A program made the position numbers and the translations under genes. From Spirochaetaceae bacterium (GTDB lineage: Bacteria; Spirochaetota; Spirochaetia; UBA9216), in assembly GCA_028527945.1 (NCBI GenBank), contig JAQQAK010000276.1, forward strand, positions 1 through 14,480: a DNA stretch of 14,480 nucleotides, given 5' to 3'. The notes beneath the pieces were generated by a model that saw only the letters and a program-made list of their open reading frames with translations, was not told where the DNA came from and did not search any database. Of the stretch, positions 1-8,100 are shown in pieces. Numbering within the stretch: position 1 is the stretch's first letter; every line of letters starts with the position of its first letter.

Positions 1-1375
1 AACCTTCAGCTCCATCTGGAGCCTGAAGTGTGATATTTATAGATTGATACCCACCAGAATCAGAAATAATTTCGTATGTGTCTTTTACAAGTTTATCCTT
101 AGACGGAAAGTAAGCAATATAGTTAACCTTTCTATCAATATGCGGAAAAAGAACGATTGCTAAAATAATTATTATAAAAAATAATATAAATAAAATAGGA
201 TACCATTTTCCTACAAATCGCCCAATAATAACAACTATTTTAGTTATAAAATCGTTATTTATTTTTTCTTTCTGCTCTTTTCGAGGAGGAGAAAACTTTG
301 AAAGCATAGCAGGAAGAAAAAATATTGTCAAAATTACACATGACAATATTCCAAAACTAACTGTCAATCCGAACTCTCTGAGAGGCCGTATAGAAGTAAA
401 CAACAAACTGCAAAAACCAATTATTGTTGTAAGACCTGCAAGCATAACAGTCTTTATAACATGCAAAACAGCAAGACAAATTCCTTCTACCTTATCTCCA
501 CCGTCATAACTTCTAAAATATTCACTTAATATATGAACTGTATACGAACTGCCTATTGCCAAAATTATTATAGGAAGAACAACACTGACAACAGTCAACT
601 TATAACCAATTAGTGCGGAAAATCCTACAGCCCAAATAGCACCAATTGCGACAGTTAAAAAAGGAAGAAAAACCGCACGCAAGGCTCTGAAACTCAGGTA
701 AAGTACTATTAAAATCACAACCGCAGCTAATAATACCAGAACTAAAAGATCTCTCTTAAGATAATTAATTGTATGATCTGAAAAAGGAATATCTCCTGTA
801 TAAGCAATTTCAAACTCGCCTTTGAGAGGTGATATAATTTTATCAAAATCTTCCATATACTTTGCAGGTTCTTCTATAGCGGTATTGGTGATAAGTACAT
901 TTAGAGTTGTTCCATCATCAGAAACAATAATATCCTGAGCCAAAGGCTCATTAAGAAGTCTTTTTTTGAATTCAGCCAGTTCTTCTTCATTTGAAGGAGG
1001 CGAATCAGCCATCTTTTCTATGGAAAGTCTGCCGTTAACATTATTAAATGTTATAAAGTTAAAAGGAGTTGTACACTGTGCTACAAGAGGATGCTGTTCC
1101 AATTCTTTTATAACATCATAAAGAAGCCCAAGCTTTTTAACAGATAAGGCATCATCAGCAGAAACCGATAAAATCATCATCATATCTAAAGTTTCTGTTA
1201 TTCCTGTATTCTCTAATAATTCAGCGCTGCGTTTATTATTTTCAGGAAAAATACAATAATAATCTGGGTCTAATTTTATCTTTAATGCAAAAAAACTCAT
1301 TACCGCAGTTATTAACAATGTCACAACAATCATTATATCTGCCCGTCTGACTATGGCAGAAAGAAGCCTTTTCAT
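1..1375 (-). CDS. RND-superfamily (MMPL/HAE3-like) membrane transporter, N-terminal part only
   Basis: The gene runs off the left edge, so 458 codons are visible and the C-terminal part is missing. The reading frame is open throughout. The visible protein has the RND layout: TM1 at about residues 13-31, a large extracytoplasmic domain at about 32-208, then a cluster of membrane helices at about 210-357, a short cytoplasmic link, TM7 at about 392-411, and the start of a second extracytoplasmic domain. The stretch TGDIPFSDHTINYLKRDL before TM2 and GSSYTVHILSEYFRSY at about 275-290 are typical of the MMPL family. Such proteins use the proton gradient to export lipids or hydrophobic compounds, or act with accessory lipoproteins; the substrate cannot be read here. 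The ATG at 1375 is the only normal start in frame after an upstream stop. AGAGGG lies 12 bases before it, which is long for a ribosome site. It lies 139 bp downstream of rex with promoter-like sequences of its own. Confidence 0.9.
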   Translation of the reverse strand, partial: MKRLLSAIVRRADIMIVVTLLITAVMSFFALKIKLDPDYYCIFPENNKRSAELLENTGITETLDMMMILSVSADDALSVKKLGLLYDVIKELEQHPLVAQCTTPFNFITFNNVNGRLSIEKMADSPPSNEEELAEFKKRLLNEPLAQDIIVSDDGTTLNVLITNTAIEEPAKYMEDFDKIISPLKGEFEIAYTGDIPFSDHTINYLKRDLLVLVLLAAVVILIVLYLSFRALRAVFLPFLTVAIGAIWAVGFSALIGYKLTVVSVVLPIIILAIGSSYTVHILSEYFRSYDGGDKVEGICLAVLHVIKTVMLAGLTTIIGFCSLLFTSIRPLREFGLTVSFGILSCVILTIFFLPAMLSKFSPPRKEQKEKINNDFITKIVVIIGRFVGKWYPILFILFFIIIILAIVLFPHIDRKVNYIAYFPSKDKLVKDTYEIISDSGGYQSINITLQAPDGAEG

Positions 1376-1381
1376 TAAAGA

Positions 1382-1410
1382 TTTATACCCTCTTAATACT
1401 TTAGAATCAA
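1382..1410 (-). promoter_or_regulatory. Putative proximal promoter of the RND transporter gene
   Basis: Read on the minus strand, TTGATT (1410-1405) is followed by a 17-bp spacer and TATAAA (1387-1382). Transcription would begin at about the A of the ATG at 1375, so a transcript from here would be nearly leaderless. The nine spacer bases next to the -10 box, TTAAGAGGG, are identical in the distal promoter 71 bp upstream. The assignment rests only on match to sigma-70 consensus. Confidence 0.45.
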
Positions 1411-1467
1411 AAAATTTAATCTAAACAAGAATCTTTTTTAACTACAAAACGGAGAATACCCTCTTAA
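1385..1467 (-). repeat. 12-bp direct repeat TTAAGAGGGTAT (two copies, 1385-1396 and 1456-1467)
   Basis: The two copies are identical, face the same way and are 71 bp apart. In both the last three bases are the first three of the proposed -10 box, so the repeat occupies the same place in each promoter. It is either a duplicated promoter segment or a regulator site covering spacer and -10. Confidence 0.6.
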
Positions 1468-1481
1468 GACCCAAAAGTCAA
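1453..1481 (-). promoter_or_regulatory. Putative distal promoter of the RND transporter gene
   Basis: Read on the minus strand, TTGACT (1481-1476) is followed by a 17-bp spacer and TATTCT (1458-1453). It would give a 5' leader of about 70 bases before the ATG at 1375. Its spacer ends in the same TTAAGAGGG as the proximal promoter. It lies in the gap after the rex stop codon, so the transporter can probably be transcribed separately from rex. Confidence 0.45.
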
Positions 1482-1514
1482 TAAAGGAAAAATTTTTAAT
1501 ATTATTTAATAAAT

Positions 1515-2165
1515 TTATCGGTCAAATCTGCCTAGCTTAACAGAAAGGACAGCCAAACCGGATGAAAGATCCTCTCTCTGAACAACAACATCGTTAGGAA
1601 CCTGAAGCTTTATGGGAGAGAAATTCCAAATTCCTTTTATACCGGCAGAAACAAGACAATCAGCAACATCCTGTGCAGCACTTTTAGGAACAGTAACAAT
1701 CGCAAGCTTTACCTGCATTCTCTCAGCAATATTTGGAAGCTTTTCAAGAGCAAGAACTTCCTTACCATGTATTTTTTTTCCTATAACATCTGGTGATGCG
1801 TCAAAAGCCGCAATAATATTAAGGCCATGATGCTCAAAACCTGTATATCCAAGAATAGCAGAACCAAGTGCACCTGCACCAACAAGAAAAGCTTCAGAAA
1901 GATTATTCCAGCCAAGAAAATTATTTATTGTTAAAATTAATTCATCTACCTTAAATCCTTTCTTGGGTTTTCCTATAATTCCTGTATGAGCGAGATCCTT
2001 TCTAACCTGAATAGGTTTTAAAAACAATACTTCAGAAAAATCCGTAGTCGAGATCCATTCTTTATTATCTTTTTTAAACTCTTCAAGTACAGTTAAATAA
2101 AGCGGCAACCTTCTAACAGAAGGGAGCGGAACACTATTTTTCACAATCTCATTCTCGTCCAACAT
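1515..2165 (-). CDS. rex: Redox-sensing transcriptional repressor Rex
   Basis: Rex proteins are dimeric repressors that leave DNA when the NADH/NAD+ ratio rises, controlling fermentation and electron-disposal genes. The 216-residue length is normal. Residues about 14-85 form the winged-helix DNA-binding domain with the family signature QVRKDL at about 53-58. The NAD(H)-binding Rossmann domain follows, with GAGALG at 96-101 and the acidic end of strand 2 in AFDASPDVIGKKIHG (about 120-134). The usual FGEFGKRGVGY after QVRKDL is replaced by TGIIGKPKKGF, so the wing region departs from the best-known Rex proteins, which could mean an altered operator. The ATG at 2165 is preceded by a good GAGGAG five bases away. 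A promoter and an inverted repeat lie upstream. Family assignment is firm; the regulon in this organism is unknown. Confidence 0.93.
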   Translation of the reverse strand: MLDENEIVKNSVPLPSVRRLPLYLTVLEEFKKDNKEWISTTDFSEVLFLKPIQVRKDLAHTGIIGKPKKGFKVDELILTINNFLGWNNLSEAFLVGAGALGSAILGYTGFEHHGLNIIAAFDASPDVIGKKIHGKEVLALEKLPNIAERMQVKLAIVTVPKSAAQDVADCLVSAGIKGIWNFSPIKLQVPNDVVVQREDLSSGLAVLSVKLGRFDR

Positions 2166-2188
2166 AAGTCTCCTCTAATTTAAGGGGA

Positions 2189-2217
2189 ATACTATCATAT
2201 GCTAAGATATTTTTCAA
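2189..2217 (-). promoter_or_regulatory. Putative rex promoter
   Basis: Read on the minus strand, TTGAAA (2217-2212) is followed by exactly 17 bp and TAGTAT (2194-2189). Transcription would begin near 2182, giving a leader of about 17 bases that contains the GAGGAG ribosome site. The 2220-2239 inverted repeat abuts the -35 box. Confidence 0.55.
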
Positions 2218-2219
2218 TT

Positions 2220-2239
2220 AAGTTAAAATAGCTTAACTT
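2220..2239 (-). promoter_or_regulatory. Inverted repeat next to the rex promoter, candidate Rex operator
   Basis: AAGTTAA-6 bp-TTAACTT is a perfect 7+7 bp inverted repeat two bases upstream of the rex -35 box. Known Rex operators (TTGTTAA-N4-TTAACAA or TTGTGAA-N4-TTCACAA) have the same kind of GTTAA/TTAAC half-sites but a 4-bp centre, so this site has a 6-bp centre and changed outer bases. Autoregulation is common for Rex. The atypical wing of this protein makes a variant site believable, but binding is inferred. Confidence 0.45.
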
Positions 2240-2278
2240 TACCAAATCATATATTGAAACATTGAAATTGATATTTTA

Positions 2279-2310
2279 CAAAAAACCGTCCACAAAACGA
2301 ACGGTTCTTT
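2279..2310 (-). terminator. Rho-independent terminator after the saccharopine-dehydrogenase-like gene
   Basis: On the minus-strand RNA, AAGAACCGT pairs with ACGGTTTTT around an 11-base loop. One pair is a G-U wobble, and the stem runs into a T tract (TTTTTTG). It lies about 20 bases after the stop codon at 2331 and separates the aminotransferase operon from rex. Confidence 0.75.
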
Positions 2311-2330
2311 AAGACAACAAATAATATAAT

Positions 2331-3551
2331 TTAATAAAGCCGAGTCTCTACAATTTCATCTACAAGAAGATCCAACTTGGCCGCCTCTGAGAGATAATAA
2401 GTCCTCTCTTTTTCTTCAAGGCACTCTGGAGGAAAACAACCTTTGGTAGTTATAACATCATTTACAAACATCTTGGTAAACAAAAATGCAGCCTGTCCAG
2501 TAAAGTAAGATTCATGAGTAATTCCAGCCTTCTTGAAAGCATCAGTAAGACCAGGAGCATAGCAGTAAAGATCAATTTTAGTTGTTCGTCCATCTTTTTG
2601 ACCTGTCACACGTACAAGAAAAACACCATCTTCAGAAACCATTCCTTCGTCAAGAACAGCCTGTATTTCATCAGCATATTTAGGAGCTGGAGGTGTAAGC
2701 TTGGAAATTATATCCATAGGAATTATCTCCTGACCTTTAACTTCAAGCTTATCTTCAGAAAGAAGCCCCATCTTATAAAGAGACTCAGCAAGTTCCAGTC
2801 CTGGACCACCATAACGAAAATTAACTTCTTTAACGCCCTTAAGAACTTTATCTGAAAGAAGTCCCATTGTTACAGGTTCTTCATGCTCATGATCTACCAT
2901 TCTCTTAAGACCAACGCCCTTAAACTCTGTCATTACAGGATTATTAAAAGGTTTTACTCTAATAAACTCGCCATCTTTATAAATAATAGGCTCTGCGGCC
3001 ATGTCACCAAAAGCTGTTTGTGGAGACCACCAAAAAGGGATAAATTTATTAGACCAAATCTCATCATAAACAAAAATATCTATTTGGTCACAGCTATCAA
3101 GCTTATCAACACCATGGCGAGTTAAAACATTTGCCATACCAGGAGCAGAGCCTGTATTCATAAGAGCAGTCAAACCCTTTGCCTCAAACTCAGCAGAACG
3201 GCCAAGGCATCTTTTTACAGCAGAGACAAAATCCATGTCGCTTACCGGTCCGGAAGCAAGATCCTGATAGCATGCGCCGACCTCAAGAGCCGCGTCCATT
3301 ACGTTCATATTAAAATCCGGAGCAAGGCCGTTAACAATAAGCGCGCAGCCTTCAGCAGCAGCAATAATCTCTTCTACATTCTTTGCATTAAGCTGTACAG
3401 CCTTTGCCTTTTTAAGCTGACCTGCTACATCTTTTGCAGCTTTTTCATCATAATCAGCACAAATAATTTCAGAAACATTAGCTTCTTCATCAAGTCTTTT
3501 AGCAATAGTGCTACCCTGGGCACCAACGCCCACAACCATTACCTTTTTCAT
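2331..3551 (-). CDS. Saccharopine-dehydrogenase-family NAD(P)-dependent oxidoreductase
   Basis: With the ATG at 3551 the protein has 406 residues. A Rossmann fold opens it (KKVMVVGVGAQG, GxGxxG at 8-13) and the second strand ends in an acidic pair (ICADYDEK). The middle part, with NTGSAPGMANVLTRH and the following DIFVYDE stretch, and the C-terminal mixed domain match the saccharopine dehydrogenase/lysine-6-dehydrogenase/carboxynorspermidine-synthase superfamily. Members oxidise or reductively form secondary or primary amines from amino acids and aldehydes or keto acids; the substrate here cannot be told. A GTG nine bases upstream is also in frame, but it sits inside the ribosome site AGAGGTG, which is well placed for the 3551 ATG. 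It is the second gene of an operon with the aminotransferase, 92 bp away, so the pair probably acts on one amino-acid-derived compound. Confidence 0.85.
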   Translation of the reverse strand: MKKVMVVGVGAQGSTIAKRLDEEANVSEIICADYDEKAAKDVAGQLKKAKAVQLNAKNVEEIIAAAEGCALIVNGLAPDFNMNVMDAALEVGACYQDLASGPVSDMDFVSAVKRCLGRSAEFEAKGLTALMNTGSAPGMANVLTRHGVDKLDSCDQIDIFVYDEIWSNKFIPFWWSPQTAFGDMAAEPIIYKDGEFIRVKPFNNPVMTEFKGVGLKRMVDHEHEEPVTMGLLSDKVLKGVKEVNFRYGGPGLELAESLYKMGLLSEDKLEVKGQEIIPMDIISKLTPPAPKYADEIQAVLDEGMVSEDGVFLVRVTGQKDGRTTKIDLYCYAPGLTDAFKKAGITHESYFTGQAAFLFTKMFVNDVITTKGCFPPECLEEKERTYYLSEAAKLDLLVDEIVETRLY

Positions 3552-3557
3552 TAGTGT

Positions 3558-3564
3558 CACCTCT
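3558..3564 (-). promoter_or_regulatory. Ribosome binding site deciding the start of the saccharopine-dehydrogenase-like gene
   Basis: AGAGGTG on the minus strand ends six bases before the ATG at 3551. It overlaps the alternative GTG codon at 3560, which would then lack any ribosome site, so the ATG is preferred. Confidence 0.65.
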
Positions 3565-3566
3565 AT

Positions 3567-3617
3567 CAGAGAATATTTCTCTGGAATAATCAGGAACCTT
3601 AATTTTTTAAGGTTCCT
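3567..3617 (-). other. Two adjacent intercistronic stem-loops
   Basis: The spacer between the aminotransferase stop and the next gene holds two perfect inverted repeats. One has 11-bp arms at 3592-3602 and 3607-3617 (AGGAACCTTAA/TTAAGGTTCCT) around four bases. The other is CAGAGAA-3 bp-TTCTCTG at 3567-3583, ending three bases before the ribosome site. Neither is followed by a good T tract, so they look like processing, stability or translation-control elements more than a terminator. Confidence 0.6.
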
Positions 3618-3643
3618 TAACAGTTATCTTCTATATTAAAGTA

Positions 3644-4951
3644 TTATTTTCCAGCTTTTACTTCTTTCACGGCCTCTTCAAAAACACCTAGAACAAACTC
3701 TGCGTCTTCATCTGTATGACATGATGAGATAAACCAAGGTTCACGAGAATCATAATCAGGCATAACACCCTTTTCAATACATTTGGAAATAATTTCACCA
3801 TATGTATCATGATCTCCTACAGCCCAATGCTTATACTCTGTACAAACAGGTTCTTCAGTAAAAACAATCCCTGGCATTGCGTCAGGCCCCTGAATAACAT
3901 AAGGAAAACCTGATTCATCAAGAATCTTTTTCCATCCTTCCTTAAGCTTCTGACCATGAGCATTAACCTTATCAAGTTCACCGTTTTCAATAAGTTCAAG
4001 TGATTTTTCAGCAGCAGCCATTGCTACAACGTTAGCACCATAAGTACCGCCATGAGGAATTTTACCAGGACCAACTTCTCCCATTATATGCTTCTTTCCG
4101 GCAATAGCCGCAACAGGAAAACCATTACCTAAACATTTAGCATATGTAACAAGGTCTGCCTGAACTCCAAAATACTCCTGAGCTCCACCGGGAGCTATTC
4201 TAAAACCGGTCTTAACTTCATCAATAATCATAACAATGCCATATTTGTCACACTGTTCCCGTACAAACTGAAGAAAACCATCTTGAGGCATAATTGAAGC
4301 CTGATTTCCAAGAAGAGGCTCAATTATAATACAGGCAATATCCTGCCATTTCTCTTTCAATTTCTTCTCAAGAAGTTCCTTGTCATTAAAAGGAAGGGAG
4401 TTCATCATATCCCCTACTCTTCTTGGAATTCCGGATCCCTGAGGAACAAGAAAAGGATCATTTCTATAACCTACACCAGAAACAGGCGGGTAAGTATTCC
4501 ATAAAGAGTAATCATGAAATCCATGGTAAGCTCCGTCAAACTTAAGAATACAGTCACGGCCAGTGAATGCTCTGGCAATTCTTATTGCACCCATTGTTGC
4601 TTCTGTTCCGGTATTTGTCATTCTAACTAAATCAACACCAGTTATCTTCTTAATTTTTTCAGCAACCCTGATTTCATATTCATTAGTCATAGCAAAACAG
4701 TTTCCAATCTTCATGGCTTCTGCTATATGATCAATAATTTCAGCTCTTGCATGTCCTAAAATAACAGGTCCAAAACCTAAGCGGTAATCAACATATCGTT
4801 TATCATCAAGATCCCACAAATAGGCGCCTTTTGCCTTTTTTACAACCAGGGTGGAATCATCTCCCCAGTATCTGAAGTTGGAGGAGACTCCTCCAGGTAT
4901 GGACTGTGCAGCTCGCTCAAACATTGCTCTGCTTTTTGGTCCGCTTTTCAT
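3644..4951 (-). CDS. Class III PLP-dependent aminotransferase (glutamate-1-semialdehyde aminomutase-like)
   Basis: The 435-residue protein has the class III aminotransferase fold typified by glutamate-1-semialdehyde 2,1-aminomutase. Visible motifs are the phosphate-binding NTGTEATMGAIRIAR (113-127), GAYHGFHD (140-147), IIDEVKTGFR with the PLP-contacting Asp at 244, the Schiff-base lysine K272 in YAKCLGNGFP, and HGGTYGANVVAMAA (300-313). It is probably not the haem enzyme itself: no haem genes are nearby, and it is paired with a saccharopine-dehydrogenase-like gene. The likely reaction is transfer of an amino group to or from an aldehyde or keto group of an amino-acid-derived compound, or an aminomutase step. 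The ATG at 4951 has GAGAGG eight bases upstream. The first gene of a two-gene operon, it is divergent from the large regulator at 5134, which is its likely controller. Confidence 0.88.
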   Translation of the reverse strand: MKSGPKSRAMFERAAQSIPGGVSSNFRYWGDDSTLVVKKAKGAYLWDLDDKRYVDYRLGFGPVILGHARAEIIDHIAEAMKIGNCFAMTNEYEIRVAEKIKKITGVDLVRMTNTGTEATMGAIRIARAFTGRDCILKFDGAYHGFHDYSLWNTYPPVSGVGYRNDPFLVPQGSGIPRRVGDMMNSLPFNDKELLEKKLKEKWQDIACIIIEPLLGNQASIMPQDGFLQFVREQCDKYGIVMIIDEVKTGFRIAPGGAQEYFGVQADLVTYAKCLGNGFPVAAIAGKKHIMGEVGPGKIPHGGTYGANVVAMAAAEKSLELIENGELDKVNAHGQKLKEGWKKILDESGFPYVIQGPDAMPGIVFTEEPVCTEYKHWAVGDHDTYGEIISKCIEKGVMPDYDSREPWFISSCHTDEDAEFVLGVFEEAVKEVKAGK

Positions 4952-4975
4952 TTTAAAAACCTCTCTAGTAAATTA

Positions 4976-5004
4976 AACAGCCGAGAAAGTAAAATATGGC
5001 TGTT
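4976..5004 (-). other. Stem-loop in the leader of the aminotransferase operon
   Basis: AACAGCC (4976-4982) and GGCTGTT (4998-5004) form a perfect 7-bp inverted repeat with a 15-base loop, starting 25 bases upstream of the aminotransferase ATG. It is GC-richer than its surroundings. It could be a leader hairpin or a protein-binding site. It resembles no riboswitch I know, and it lacks a T tract. Confidence 0.45.
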
Positions 5005-5006
5005 CG

Positions 5007-5122
5007 AGTTATATCTTACGGTATTTTTATACAGGAATATGGTATCATGGCTCTAAGATATCTATAACATCAGCCTGACAATATTGTTTTTATAAAAGGA
5101 TTGGTTTAAAAGTTATATAACT
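5007..5122. promoter_or_regulatory. Divergent control region with repeated GTTATA elements
   Basis: Four GTTATA hexamers lie between the divergent aminotransferase and regulator genes. One is in AGTTATATCTTA (5007-5018), one on the minus strand in TAAGATATCTATAAC (5054-5068), and two back to back in the perfect 12-bp palindrome AGTTATATAACT (5111-5122), which ends one base before the AAGGAG ribosome site of the regulator. BTAD/SARP-type regulators commonly bind short direct repeats, so these are candidate operators. I could not place convincing -35/-10 pairs for either gene. Confidence 0.35.
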
Positions 5123-5133
5123 AAGGAGTTCTT

Positions 5134-8100
5134 ATGTCATATTTAAGAGAATTTCAACCGCCTGCACTAAGAAAGGTTCAACCAAGACCCCGGCTCTATA
5201 CTTATTTTGAAGATAAAGCGGTTTGTATTATAGAAGCCTCCGCAGGTCAGGGAAAAACAGCGGCAGTATTCGATTTTATTACAAATGAAGATCACCGTTG
5301 TATATGGTTCAAAATACAGAAAAAAGACTCAGATTATGAAATTCTAAAAAAACGTATGAACAATAGCCTAAGTGCTTTTTTCGATAATAATAAACCTGCA
5401 ACTGAAACAGAAAAACCTGATAACGCGCTAAGTGCTTCAAAAGCTTTCTGCAAATCCATTGAAACCAAAATTCCACAAGATTTATATCTCATACTTGATG
5501 ATTTTGAATATATAAATGAATCAGAAGAGGCCTGCACCTTTCTTGAATATCTTTTGGAAAGTTTATCAAAAAAAATTCATATTATCCTCTTATCAAGAGA
5601 GACTCCAAAAATCTCATTCGCTAATTTAAGATCCAGAAAGGAAATAGTTGAACTTAAAAACACTGATCTTGCTTTTAACAGAGATGAAATACATAGTCTT
5701 ATTTTTAACCTTTATGATATGTCTTTTGATTCATTAGTTCTTGAACGAATTATTGAAGTTACAGATGGATGGATAACTCCAATAATATTTTTGCTGGAAA
5801 AAATTAGCTGCCTTAGCAGAAAAGAGGGAGAATATCTCCTGGAAAACTTCCTCCTGTCACAATCTCTTCCGGAAATTGATGATTTTCTCAGCACTCAAGT
5901 AATTAATACCGTTTCTGATGAACTCACCAAAACAGTTATAAAACTCAGTACAGTAGATAATTTTACTCCGGAATTAGTTGAAGCTGTTGCAAACAGGGGT
6001 GGAGTTGAAATAATAGAGCAGCTTCAAATGATAAATTTATTTATCACAATAAAGGATCCGGCAACATATAAATATTCTTTTAATCCAGTATTTAAAACTT
6101 ACCTTGAAACAATACTGGAAGAATCAGATCCGAAGATAATTGAAAAAACATATTCTGACATTGCAGATTATTATATTGATGAAGAGAATCAAAAAAAAGC
6201 TGTAGAATTTCTCTGTAAAGCAGGCCTGTATGACAAAGCAAAAAAACACCTTATCATACAGGCAGAAGATCTTATAAAGAATAATGAATATGAATCTATA
6301 AACTCACTTATATCTGCTTTCCCAGAAGATATGCAGGAAAGCGATCCATACCTCTCTTATTATGGCGCAATTGTTAATAACCTGATGAGTCCTGACACCT
6401 CAAGAAAAAAGCTTCTCAAACTATTGTATATTTTCAACAGTTTTGAAGATTATAACAGGCAGGCAACAATTTATACCGTTCTTTTGACAAACTATTTCTT
6501 CTTTCAAACAAACACAGAAACCATTGCAAATATAATTGATATGGCAGAAGAATTTCTTGAACGAAACAAAAACAATATTACTACCGAAAAAAAAGAGCTT
6601 CTTCTTGCATTAATCCCGCTTGGGCAATGGTGGATTGGAAGGGCAAGAAAGAGAGCATTTGAAATAGCCCTACGCGCAGAAGAAACATCAAGCCGTTTAC
6701 ACAACGAAGAAGCCTATCTTTGCGCGAGGCTGGTTCTTTCAAAGATATATATAACTCAAGGTGATTTTAATAGCGCGAAAAAACTTTTGAAAAAAACTGA
6801 AAAACTTTTTTCAGGAGGAAATCTGAATCTATATAATCAGTATCAAAGTTTATGTAGTTTTTATCTTGGCGATGCCTTCTTTTATACTGGAGAAATCTCC
6901 AACGCAATATCTCAAATTCACAAATCATTATCTTCATCAACAGACGATTTTGCGTTTAAACCATATCTTGAACTTAATATTGTTTACTACAATCTTTATT
7001 TAAAAGACTTCTCAAAGGCTGATGCTTTATATGAAAAACTTAAAGAACGAAATATAGGCGACAATCTTTACTTAAAATATAATTATGAATTTCTCTTTGA
7101 AATGCTAATTGCGTATAGAAATAAAAATAAGCAAAGGGCAAAATATTATTGTAAAAGGCTTAAGGAGCCTGAGAATGAACTTCTTGTTAATACAGATTTT
7201 CCGTTCAGCAATTTAGCAATAGCTGAAGTAAGTATTTTTTCAGAAAAAAAGGAAACAGCGACAGCTTATATAAGTTCTGTTCTGGAAAATGTTAATATAG
7301 ATGAATACCCCTACCCATACGTAACCCTCATAGCCCTGCTAGGTTATATAAAACATAAGGAAGGTGCAAAAAAAGAAGCAGAACAACTTTTTTCAGAAAT
7401 GAATAAGATTATTCAAGAAAAAGGTTATACCAATTTAGAAATATGCGATCCTGATCTTCTTAAAAAAATTGCTAAAATTAGTAAAAACAGTGTTTTTGAA
7501 TCTTTTCCAAGATTAAAACATGACAGGCAACTTGAAAAACTTTCTACATCAAAATACGAGTTGGAAATCACAACTCTGGGCTCTTTTAATGTTTTTGTAA
7601 AAGGAAATGAAATTTCTGCAGATCTTTTAGGCGGTCAAAAAAGAGTTATGGATCTTTTAAAACTCTTAATAGTCAACAGAAAAACAGGAATAATGAAAGA
7701 ACGCGTTTATGAATTATTCTGGCCAAGATATTCCTACAAAAGCGCGAGAGACAATCTAAACACTATCATCTACAGATTGAGAAAACTTTTAAAAACAAAA
7801 GATGATATTCTTTATACTGATGTTAATTCAATACGCTTTAAGGAGAATGCTTTAATCACTGATGCTGATCGTTTTCTTGATTTCATAAAACTTGGAGATG
7901 AAGCGGTAAAAAGCGGCAACAATGAAAGTTCTATAAAAATGTATCAATCAGCAATAGAACTATACAAAGGTGATTTCCTAGAAAACGATCTATACTTTGA
8001 TTTCATACGTGATGAAAGAGAAAATCTTAGGGCAAAGTTTCAGGACTTACTATTCAGAATGATCATTCTGTCCCTAAACTCGGCAGAATACAGGAATGCG

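Noticed and set aside
1612..1830. Plus-strand open frame inside rex
   Set aside because: It is the antisense of conserved Rex coding sequence and has no similarity I recognise.
2331..3551. Calling this gene lysine biosynthesis saccharopine dehydrogenase
   Set aside because: The superfamily also contains lysine 6-dehydrogenase and carboxynorspermidine synthase, and no other gene of the aminoadipate pathway is present.
3592..3617. Terminator between the aminotransferase and the oxidoreductase genes
   Set aside because: The hairpin is strong but has no T tract after it on the minus strand, and a proper terminator follows the second gene. It is reported as an intercistronic stem-loop instead.
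3644..4951. Naming the aminotransferase hemL
   Set aside because: The motifs fit the glutamate-1-semialdehyde aminomutase branch, but there are no haem genes around and its partner is a saccharopine-dehydrogenase-like enzyme. Family resemblance alone does not support the symbol.
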